Assembly (NCBI GenBank): GCA_965602655.1
Contig: CBFCZE010000146.1
Coordinates: forward strand, 1 to 6,572
Origin: JAAERC01 sp965602655
Lineage (GTDB): Bacteria; Zixibacteria; MSB-5A5; GN15; PGXB01
Length of the DNA stretch: 6,572 nt
Direction: 5' to 3'
Shown here: positions 1-4,991 of the stretch, in pieces
How the letters are laid out: every line of letters begins with the position of its first letter
Position numbering within the stretch: the stretch's first letter is position 1
Notes under the pieces: generated by a model
What the model was told of the DNA's origin: nothing
Databases searched by the model: none
Seen by the model: only the letters and a program-made list of their open reading frames with translations
Position numbers and translations under genes: made by a program

Positions 1-230
1 GTATCGGTCTGATCAGCATTGGAAATTTCGAAGCAGTTATCGCAGGCATCACCAAAACCGTCGCCATCGGTATCGGTCTGATCAGCATTGGAAATTTCGG
101 GGCAGTTATCACAGGCATCACCAAAACCGTCTGCATCGGTATCGGTCTGGTCAGCATTGGCAATATCGGGACAATTGTCTACCTCATCGCAGATACCGTC
201 GACATCAAAGTCGTCGCATTCAATAACCGT
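1..230 (-). repeat. Tandem 69-bp units encoding thrombospondin type 3 (TSP3) repeats
   Basis: Units start at 1, 70 and 139, giving an exact 69-bp (23-residue) period in frame with the beta-helix gene. The first two units differ at only about 5 of 69 positions; the third (139 onward) is more diverged and grades into a degenerate first repeat at the protein level (DVDGICDEVDNC). Each unit encodes a DxDxDG calcium-binding loop and a paired CDNC motif typical of TSP3 linkers in bacterial surface proteins. In the unit at 1-69 the usual CPE is CFE, a Pro to Phe change that needs two transitions (CCC to TTC). The array continues beyond the left edge, so its copy number is unknown. Confidence 0.9.
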
Positions 231-1286
231 ACATCCCGATCCATAAGCACCAATTGGGTTACCATTATTGTACGGATACGATGCCAGATACGATGTTTCC
301 TGAAGATGAAAATCTTGGTTTTCGACATCACAAAATTCCGGGTCTACGCTTGAATTACCAGAGCCGCGACTCATCCAGCCCCCGCTGATATTACAGTATG
401 AGACAATAATCGGTGCAGCAGAATTTCCAAAAATTTCATTCCCATCAATAGCTGCAAAATCTTCCCACAGTATCGATCTGTCAGCAACCAGAATACTGCC
501 CTCGCTATAAATCGCACCACCATAACCGTTGGATTTATTTTGGTAAAAGGTACAATAGTCAACTGTTAAGGTCGGACCAAAAGCTGAATTGTTGGCTATG
601 GCACCGCCATTTTGCGATGATTCATTAAATGCAAAGAGATTATATGATAAAGTGTGAAAAAATCTGGTGTTAAATGCAATAGCTCCGCCGGTTCCTGCGC
701 TGTTGTACATAAATATATTTTCTGTGATTGCCGGATTACTATTTTCAAAATAAATTCCGCCTCCAAACGAGGCCGTGTTGCCATCAAAACGATTCCTTAT
801 AATAATCGGATCGGCGCCGTTAATGCACTTTATTCCACCACCATTACTTGAATTCATGCAGGCGTAAATATTACAATTTTGAATAACCGGTCCCGAAGCG
901 TCACAAATGATGCCGGGGGCGTCAGTTGTATTTCTTAATGTAAAGCCATCAATTATAGAGGAAGCACCTTCACCGCCGGAAAAACTCACTATCGCATTTG
1001 TCGGTACGGCCGGTTCAATGATAGTTTGCCCCGCACCCTCTATTGATTGAACGACTACAGCTTTACCCAAAAAGTTAAGATTTTCAATATATAAACCGGG
1101 TTTGACATATATATAATCACCATAAGTGGCAACATTTAATCCATGCTGAATGGATGCAAATGGATTATCTATGGCGCCGCTTCCGAAGGTATCATCACCG
1201 TCGACGGCCACATAATATTCGGCGCCCAGAGCTGATGCTGACATTACCAAAAAGCCAATAATAATAGATATTAAAAATCGATTCAT
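1..1286 (-). CDS. Secreted right-handed parallel beta-helix protein with TSP3 repeats (C-terminus beyond window)
   Basis: This is a partial gene: the frame is open to the left edge, giving 428 residues. The ATG at 1286 follows an AAAGGAT ribosome site with 7 nt spacing. Residues 1-22 form a signal peptide (basic N-R, then a hydrophobic ISIIIGFLVM core, then small residues ASALGA), so the protein should be exported. From about residue 24 (YYVAVDGDD, later YIYVKPGLY) it reads as a DUF1565/pectin-lyase-like start. It continues as beta-helix coils marked by GG[GA]I motifs at about residues 149, 175, 200, 227 and 256, a spacing of 25-29 residues that matches one coil each. No catalytic residues are recognisable, so an enzymatic role is not claimed; a surface, adhesive or glycan-binding role is an inference. 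From about residue 356 come aspartate-rich DxDxDGxGDxCDNCP calcium-binding repeats. The missing C-terminus may hold further repeats and a sorting or anchoring domain. The terminator at 1623-1659 separates this gene from the lipoprotein gene upstream. Confidence 0.88.
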   Translation of the reverse strand, partial: MNRFLISIIIGFLVMSASALGAEYYVAVDGDDTFGSGAIDNPFASIQHGLNVATYGDYIYVKPGLYIENLNFLGKAVVVQSIEGAGQTIIEPAVPTNAIVSFSGGEGASSIIDGFTLRNTTDAPGIICDASGPVIQNCNIYACMNSSNGGGIKCINGADPIIIRNRFDGNTASFGGGIYFENSNPAITENIFMYNSAGTGGAIAFNTRFFHTLSYNLFAFNESSQNGGAIANNSAFGPTLTVDYCTFYQNKSNGYGGAIYSEGSILVADRSILWEDFAAIDGNEIFGNSAAPIIVSYCNISGGWMSRGSGNSSVDPEFCDVENQDFHLQETSYLASYPYNNGNPIGAYGSGCTVIECDDFDVDGICDEVDNCPDIANADQTDTDADGFGDACDNCPEISNADQTDTDGDGFGDACDNCFEISNADQTD

Positions 1287-1385
1287 AACTTCATCCTTTC
1301 CAATAATTAAGTCAATCCCTGCCCTGACGCTAAAATCCGATGGTTACTTCGCGTTGTATTACACGTTATTAACTCCCGGACAGAT

Positions 1386-1394
1386 TTTATAGCA
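1386..1394 (-). promoter_or_regulatory. Candidate extended -10 promoter element of the beta-helix gene
   Basis: Read on the minus strand this is TGCTATAAA, which fits an extended -10 (TG-n-TATAAT) at five of six hexamer positions. I see no good -35 at 16-18 bp, which is tolerated for extended -10 promoters. Transcription would start near 1379, giving a leader of about 90 nt. It overlaps the alternative sigma-54-like reading at 1405-1421, and the two are competing hypotheses. The region is AT-rich, so a chance match is possible. Confidence 0.35.
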
Positions 1395-1404
1395 TGACAA
1401 TGTA

Positions 1405-1421
1405 AATCAATGTTTATGCCA
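1405..1421 (-). promoter_or_regulatory. Weak, imperfect sigma-54-like -24/-12 element upstream of the beta-helix gene
   Basis: The minus strand reads TGGCAT-AAACA-TTGAT. It keeps TGGCA and TTG at the spacing of a -24/-12 promoter, but the nearly invariant C of the -12 GC pair is A. It shares GGCAT-N5-TTG with the better element at 3084-3100. As the -12 mismatch usually cripples such promoters, this is listed only as a weak candidate. Confidence 0.18.
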
Positions 1422-1622
1422 TTTTGCGGTGATTTTGAATAATTATTTTAATATTTTTTATTTCATTGAAAGATAATAAGATAGCAGTTGGCAACAGATA
1501 AAGATTATCAAATTTAAAAATATTTTATATGGATTATTAATAATATCCATAAGAAATCGGTGCAATTTTTGACATTGAGTTCAAATATTAAACAAAGTTT
1601 GTTTTTGCAAAGCTTTTTATAA

Positions 1623-1659
1623 AAAACTCGACCGGGATTTGGTTTTCCGGTCGAGTTTT
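1623..1659 (-). terminator. Strong intrinsic terminator of the lipoprotein gene
   Basis: A perfect 13-bp inverted repeat (AAAACTCGACCGG at 1623-1635 and its complement at 1647-1659) encloses an 11-nt loop. On the minus strand the stem is followed by a run of six T (1626-1621) and then more AT. It begins about 37 bp after the stop codon of the lipoprotein gene, exactly where its terminator should be. On the plus strand only four T follow the stem, so it should act mainly in the minus direction. It makes read-through from the lipoprotein gene into the beta-helix gene unlikely, so the two are probably separate transcripts. Confidence 0.9.
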
Positions 1660-1696
1660 GATGCCGCGAAGCTTTCCGCTTTGGAGAGATGGCTGC

Positions 1697-2950
1697 TTAT
1701 TCTGTGGCCCATTCAACAGGCGGGCATTTGATATCCGCCCAGACAACATTTGCTCCGGATGAGCTAACATGCAGGAACGTGAAGAGTCGCCCGGCTCCGG
1801 GATCGGATGACGGAATAATTTTTTGGAAAAGCATACTTGAGGCGGATGCAAATCTGTCGGTCAACCTGCTTTTGTAGGCTTCTCTGGCGTGAGCCGTCAA
1901 TGTTTCACCAACCGGCTCACCGGTTAACGGATTTACCGGCGTAATACTCAATTCCCCGTGGGCAAAGAAAGCCATCCGGTAATCGCCATGATCGTTTAGA
2001 GTAATTGTCTGTGTCATATAGACCGGTCCCTCAACATAAACATAATCCATCGGACCAGAAGGACAGAACGGTTTGGGGATAGTCTGGCCAAATTCAATAA
2101 CCAGATCTTTTTGAACTGTACCGGAGGTACGCTCCACCTTTCCGGCCAGATTCAATATGACAGCATGTCCATCGGAACCGATTGGAACATCCTCGCCAAC
2201 ATCTTCTAACGGTCCGCCAATTGTATATCTGAGTTCGACGGGCAGTCCATTGTAAATTATGGGCTGGATAGCATCAAATGGGGCCTCATTAATTTGATCG
2301 GTGGGGATCATTGGAATATCGGGATCCAGCAAGCCGCTTCGAATAAAATCAGATATAACAAGCTGTTCGGCCAACTCCCAGCTAATTACCTGATGATCAG
2401 TCGTTCCCGGTATTAGAATTTCAAAATGGACATTGGCCACGGTCCATTTTCCCATACGGAATAGCCGCAAATGAAATCGAGCCGGGCCAAAATCTCCGCA
2501 GGAAAGCTGAATAGATCCGCTTGTCCAGCCATCGTCGCCCCCATAACTTGCTTCAACAAAACCAATGGCATCCTGCCAGGTATCGTTAAAAGGCGGGATA
2601 TCCGGAAAACCGGCGGCAGTGCGGTCACCATCTAATGAAAATAGAGCGGCTCTGATATCGCGCGGATCGGCTTCGCCTATAAAAATAAGATTTATGGGAC
2701 ATACGGGATCCGAGGAAAAATCACCTCCGGTATAGGGCCAGAAATCCAAATTGTCTTCACCGACACTAACAGTAACAAGCGGCGATGGGGCCGGCGCATA
2801 GGTGCCAAATTTATTGGCGGTGGTTTCAAGTTGTGATATTTCCGCTTCCAGACTATCGACCGGTGTCTGCGATTCCACCGCATTCTCACAACCTGTAATT
2901 AGTGCCCCAAGCATTACAAATCCGATTAGTAATACAAATGTGCTTTTCAT
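1697..2950 (-). CDS. Lipoprotein of unknown function with an LssY_C-like central region
   Basis: This is a complete gene of 417 residues. The ATG at 2950 follows GGAGG with 6 nt spacing, and the stop is TAA. Residues 1-21 are a lipoprotein signal peptide ending in the lipobox LITGC, so Cys21 should be lipidated. Residue +2 is Glu, not Asp, so outer-membrane sorting would be the default in a diderm with Lol sorting. A short helical segment (about 32-48) leads to a domain beginning at about 65. Within it, PINLIFIG (85-92) with RDIRAAL (97-103), then RFHLRLFR (158-165), KWTVANVHFE (168-177), GTTDHQV (182-188) and an ELAEQLVISDFIRSGLL helix (192-208) resemble the order of motifs remembered for the LssY C-terminal family. 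That resemblance is inferred, not searched. The rest (about 230-417) is beta-rich and unrecognised. Cysteines at 84, 151, 296 and 409 could pair in the periplasm. No catalytic function is assigned. It is transcribed divergently from the sigma-54 activator, has a -24/-12-like promoter upstream, and ends at a strong terminator. Confidence 0.85.
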   Translation of the reverse strand: MKSTFVLLIGFVMLGALITGCENAVESQTPVDSLEAEISQLETTANKFGTYAPAPSPLVTVSVGEDNLDFWPYTGGDFSSDPVCPINLIFIGEADPRDIRAALFSLDGDRTAAGFPDIPPFNDTWQDAIGFVEASYGGDDGWTSGSIQLSCGDFGPARFHLRLFRMGKWTVANVHFEILIPGTTDHQVISWELAEQLVISDFIRSGLLDPDIPMIPTDQINEAPFDAIQPIIYNGLPVELRYTIGGPLEDVGEDVPIGSDGHAVILNLAGKVERTSGTVQKDLVIEFGQTIPKPFCPSGPMDYVYVEGPVYMTQTITLNDHGDYRMAFFAHGELSITPVNPLTGEPVGETLTAHAREAYKSRLTDRFASASSMLFQKIIPSSDPGAGRLFTFLHVSSSGANVVWADIKCPPVEWATE

Positions 2951-2987
2951 GGTTATCCTCCATATTTGTCGTTTTTGTTTGGTTAAA

Positions 2988-3032
2988 TTAATTATCTTGC
3001 TGATTAGAGTTTTCAGAAGTACCTCCTTTCAT
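2988..3032 (-). CDS. Possible 14-residue leader peptide upstream of the lipoprotein gene
   Basis: An ATG at 3032 opens a short frame, MKGGTSENSNQQDN, ending in TAA at 2988. It is preceded by AAAGGAGG with only 3 nt to the ATG. That is tight but matches the sequence context at the lipoprotein start (GGAGGATAATG here, GGAGGATAACCATG there). It lies wholly inside the predicted 5' leader of the lipoprotein mRNA, 37 nt before the lipoprotein ATG. The peptide is polar, has no signal or hydrophobic segment and shows no run of a single amino acid typical of classical attenuators. A second SD-like AAAGGAGG lies inside it. It may be a translated leader, a short unrelated ORF, or a chance ATG beside a strong purine tract. 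Confidence 0.3.
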   Translation of the reverse strand: MKGGTSENSNQQDN

Positions 3033-3043
3033 TATCCTCCTTT
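3022..3043 (-). promoter_or_regulatory. Twin consensus Shine-Dalgarno sequences in the lipoprotein leader
   Basis: AAAGGAGG occurs twice on the minus strand, at 3043-3036 and 3029-3022, 14 nt apart. The first precedes the ATG of the 14-codon ORF. The second falls inside that ORF and has no ATG, GTG or TTG at 5-12 nt, so it does not explain a start. Such an internal site could pause ribosomes or form alternative mRNA structure, but no function is shown. Together with GGAGG at 2961-2957 there are three strong SD motifs within about 90 nt. Confidence 0.5.
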
Positions 3044-3083
3044 AACATTTTAATTAGTTCTGTTTATTCTTTATGTTTTGGAT

Positions 3084-3100
3084 AAGCAACCCGAATGCCG
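3084..3100 (-). promoter_or_regulatory. Candidate sigma-54 (-24/-12) promoter of the lipoprotein gene
   Basis: The minus strand reads CGGCATTCGGGTTGCTT. GG (3099-3098) and GC (3087-3086) are separated by exactly 10 nt, as required for sigma-54 promoters. The -24 block has GGCA and the -12 block has TTGCT, both as in the consensus TGGCAC-N5-TTGCW. Mismatches are the first T (C here) and the bases after GGCA. Transcription would start near 3074 at an A, giving a leader of about 124 nt that includes the 14-codon ORF. Support comes from context: the adjacent divergent gene encodes a sigma-54 activator, and inverted repeats lie upstream. It was found by eye and could be chance. Confidence 0.5.
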
Positions 3101-3125
3101 AATTTAAAAAAGCCCTAATTGGGTC

Positions 3126-3154
3126 GCTATTCGACTGAATAACATTATGTTAGC
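3126..3154. repeat. Overlapping inverted repeats, possible activator binding site
   Basis: Two perfect inverted repeats overlap by two bases: TATTC-GACT-GAATA (3128-3141) and TAACAT-T-ATGTTA (3140-3152). GCTA at 3126-3129 and TAGC at 3151-3154 frame the pair. The cluster is centred about 65 bp upstream of the start predicted for the -24/-12 promoter, which is close to the usual distance range for enhancer sites of sigma-54 activators. The AT-rich composition raises the chance of accidental palindromes, so this remains a candidate operator only. Confidence 0.35.
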
Positions 3155-3318
3155 AAAATGTCAGATTTATAAGAACGACTCCCTTGAGTGGTAAGTAGCT
3201 AATCTTATCTATGTATCATAAGCCTTATATAATATCTCTCCGTCAATATAAGTGTATGTTTTGCTATAACTTAGATTGTTAATCCGGGGTGGATAAAAAA
3301 TATCCGTATCCTTTAAGT

Positions 3319-3346
3319 TTGACATTCCATTAAGAATATGTATTTT
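3319..3346 (+). promoter_or_regulatory. Candidate housekeeping promoter of the sigma-54 activator gene
   Basis: A perfect -35 hexamer TTGACA (3319-3324) is followed after 16 bp by TATTTT (3341-3346), which matches four of six -10 positions. Transcription would start near 3353, about 37 nt before the ATG at 3390. The predicted start falls within the palindrome AAACCGGTTT, where a bound repressor or the activator itself could block initiation. The fit to the gene is good, but the -10 is weak. Confidence 0.45.
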
Positions 3347-3350
3347 TAGT

Positions 3351-3360
3351 AAACCGGTTT
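3351..3360. repeat. Perfect 10-bp palindrome AAACCGGTTT at the activator gene's predicted transcription start
   Basis: AAACCGGTTT is a perfect palindrome 29 bp upstream of the activator ATG and overlaps the start site predicted from the TTGACA/TATTTT promoter. The position would suit an autoregulatory operator. I did not see a second copy nearby, and a single 10-bp palindrome is weak evidence. Confidence 0.3.
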
Positions 3361-3389
3361 GGTTTCTATCATAGAATTGGAGTCTTATT

Positions 3390-4964
3390 ATGAATGGCGA
3401 TTCGGAAAATGAAAGCCTGCATAATGTTCTTGATGAATTAAGATGTATCAATCGTATTATTGATAAAATATGTCGGGTTCGCGAAACCAATCATATCATG
3501 TCAATAATAATCGATGAGCTGACCGCAGTTACCGGTGCCGATCAGGGAGTCATAAATTTGATCTCGCCCGATAAAGAAGCAGACCTGGTAACGATTGTTC
3601 GAAAAGATACAACCTCCGAAAACGAAATTCCTTATAAAGTAAACAGCCTGCTTACCGGCTGGGTGTTAAAGGAAAACAGGTTTTTAAAAATCGACGACCT
3701 TGATAACGATGAAAGATTTAAGGATTTATCATCTGAAAAGGATCGTTTCAAATCTATTCTTTGCTTCCCGATGGTTGTCAGGGGAGAGACAATCGGTCTC
3801 ACCAGCCTGGTTAAATCTGCACAGAATGGCCCATTTACCGACGATCAATGTCGACAAACCGGCATAATCGTATCCCAGTCGGCGCAGATTCTCAGTAATG
3901 CTCTATTAATGGAAGAGCTGGCACGAAAAAATGAATTACTTGAAATCTCAAAAGAAAATCTTCAAAATGAAAATGTTCGCCTTAAGACAGAGCTGGGTAG
4001 AGATTTTTCATTTGAAAATATTGTCGGCAATTCCAAGGCCTTAAAAGATGTCCTTACTCTCGCTTCCAAGGTCAGCGCCAATGATTCACCGCTGTTAATA
4101 ACCGGTCCGACCGGAACCGGCAAAGAGTTAATGGCCCGTGCCATTCATTATAACAGCCATCGCCGGGACAATCCGTTTGTGGTAAAAAATTGCGGAATAA
4201 AAACCGAATCACTTCTGGAGGCTGAGCTTTTTGGATATACCAAAGGTGCCTTTACCGGCGCCGACAGAAACAAACCGGGACTTTTTAAAGAAGCCGATGG
4301 CGGTACTATTTTTCTTGATGAAATAGGCGATGCGCCGCTGTCAACCCAGATGGCAATTCTAAGAGTGCTTGAAAACGGGGAGATAAGGCAGGTCGGAGCT
4401 TCAAAAACCGAATATGTTGATGTTCGTGTAATTTCGGCAACCAATCGGGATTTGAAAAAGAAGATGAAAGACGGCAGCTTCAGACAGGATCTTTTTTACC
4501 GCCTGAATACTTTTACCGTCGAATTACCATCATTGCAGCAACGCCGGGAAGATATACCTCTTCTGGCGCCGTATTTCCTGAAAAAATTGAAGGTTAAGCT
4601 CAATAATGATAATCTATCTATTTCCCCGGCCGCCCTGGATTTACTTTCCAAATATTCCTGGCCGGGTAATATTAGACAACTTGAAAATGAAGTAGAACGG
4701 GCAGCCGTTACCTGCAATTCCGATACGATTGAAATAACCGATTTTTCCCGGGAAATATTTGATTCGGCTTTATCACCATCAGACCACAGTTCATATCGAG
4801 GTCCTTTAAAAGGTATTGTTGAAAAAGTTGAAAAGGATATTATATCGGCCACGCTCATAGAAAATGATGGTAACATTATGAGAACCTCGAAGATACTCGG
4901 CCTTACCCGCAAAGGTTTAAAAGATAAAATAAGCCGATACGAAATAAAATCTAATCAAGAATAA
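3390..4964 (+). CDS. GAF-domain sigma-54-dependent transcriptional activator (bacterial enhancer-binding protein)
   Basis: This is a complete gene of 524 residues with GGAG 7 nt before the ATG. It should bind an upstream DNA site and use ATP hydrolysis to remodel sigma-54 RNA polymerase into the open complex. Residues about 30-172 form a GAF sensor domain, then a coiled-coil linker at about 172-202. The AAA+ domain (about 208-440) has Walker A GPTGTGKE (239-246; Pro-Thr replaces the commoner Glu-Ser), the sigma-54-contacting GAFTGA loop (286-291), Walker B GGTIFLDE (304-311), the FRQDLFYRLN arginine-finger region (364-373) and sensor II WPGNIRQLEN (424-433). A Fis-type helix-turn-helix (about 479-517, GN..RTSKILGLTRKGLKDKI) ends the protein. 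All motifs needed for activation are present. There is no receiver domain, so it should respond to a small ligand or protein signal through GAF and not to a histidine kinase. The ligand cannot be told from sequence. It is divergent from the lipoprotein gene, whose promoter region looks sigma-54-like, and convergent with the kinase-TPR gene. Confidence 0.96.
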   Translation: MNGDSENESLHNVLDELRCINRIIDKICRVRETNHIMSIIIDELTAVTGADQGVINLISPDKEADLVTIVRKDTTSENEIPYKVNSLLTGWVLKENRFLKIDDLDNDERFKDLSSEKDRFKSILCFPMVVRGETIGLTSLVKSAQNGPFTDDQCRQTGIIVSQSAQILSNALLMEELARKNELLEISKENLQNENVRLKTELGRDFSFENIVGNSKALKDVLTLASKVSANDSPLLITGPTGTGKELMARAIHYNSHRRDNPFVVKNCGIKTESLLEAELFGYTKGAFTGADRNKPGLFKEADGGTIFLDEIGDAPLSTQMAILRVLENGEIRQVGASKTEYVDVRVISATNRDLKKKMKDGSFRQDLFYRLNTFTVELPSLQQRREDIPLLAPYFLKKLKVKLNNDNLSISPAALDLLSKYSWPGNIRQLENEVERAAVTCNSDTIEITDFSREIFDSALSPSDHSSYRGPLKGIVEKVEKDIISATLIENDGNIMRTSKILGLTRKGLKDKISRYEIKSNQE

Positions 4965-4991
4965 TTTGGTCAAAGTGAAAATAATTGCCAA

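Larger units (their letters stand above)
1287..1622. other. Non-coding AT-rich intergenic region upstream of the beta-helix gene
   Basis: I found no convincing gene here. The stretch is very AT-rich, especially 1440-1560. It holds the presumed promoter region of the beta-helix gene (1386-1421) and several short inverted repeats. One is a near-palindrome at 1529-1550 (ATGGAT and ATCCAT arms around an AT core). Another is a 7-1-7 repeat at 1590-1604 (AAACAAA, G, TTTGTTT). The latter lies just past the lipoprotein terminator and may be no more than AT-rich sequence. Confidence 0.6.
2951..3389. promoter_or_regulatory. Divergent regulatory region between the lipoprotein gene and the sigma-54 activator gene
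   Basis: These 439 bp separate two divergent genes and show more signal than ordinary spacer. Reading away from the lipoprotein gene there are: its ribosome site (2957-2961), a possible 14-codon leader ORF (2988-3032) with two strong SD sequences, a -24/-12-like promoter (3084-3100), overlapping inverted repeats (3126-3154), a perfect palindrome (3351-3360) and a -35/-10 pair for the activator gene (3319-3346). The stretch 3155-3318 shows nothing I can name. Confidence 0.6.

Noticed and set aside
1..180. Direct repeats that at first sight suggest a CRISPR-like array
   Set aside because: The period is an exact multiple of three, the repeats run without unique spacers and they translate as TSP3 motifs in frame with the beta-helix gene.
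1569..1574. A plus-strand TTGACA that could be a -35 element
   Set aside because: There is no acceptable -10 at 15-18 bp and no plus-strand gene downstream; the next gene on that side is transcribed the other way.
1588..1851. An 87-codon minus-strand frame overlapping the end of the lipoprotein gene and its terminator
   Set aside because: It is out of frame with the lipoprotein gene, reads through a perfect terminator hairpin and has no recognisable features.
3106..3128. A minus-strand hairpin (CCC-AATTA-GGG) followed by six T, terminator-like
   Set aside because: The stem is only three to four base pairs and no minus-strand gene lies upstream for it to end. It could at most limit antisense transcription ahead of the -24/-12 element.
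3209..3490. A 93-codon minus-strand frame across the activator promoter and gene start
   Set aside because: It overlaps the first 100 bases of the well-supported activator gene, has no recognisable domain and no clear ribosome site, and would run through the activator's promoter region.
4496..4912. A 138-codon minus-strand frame inside the activator gene
   Set aside because: It lies opposite the AAA+ C-terminus and helix-turn-helix coding region, and its translation is low-complexity Ser/Arg-rich with no domain.
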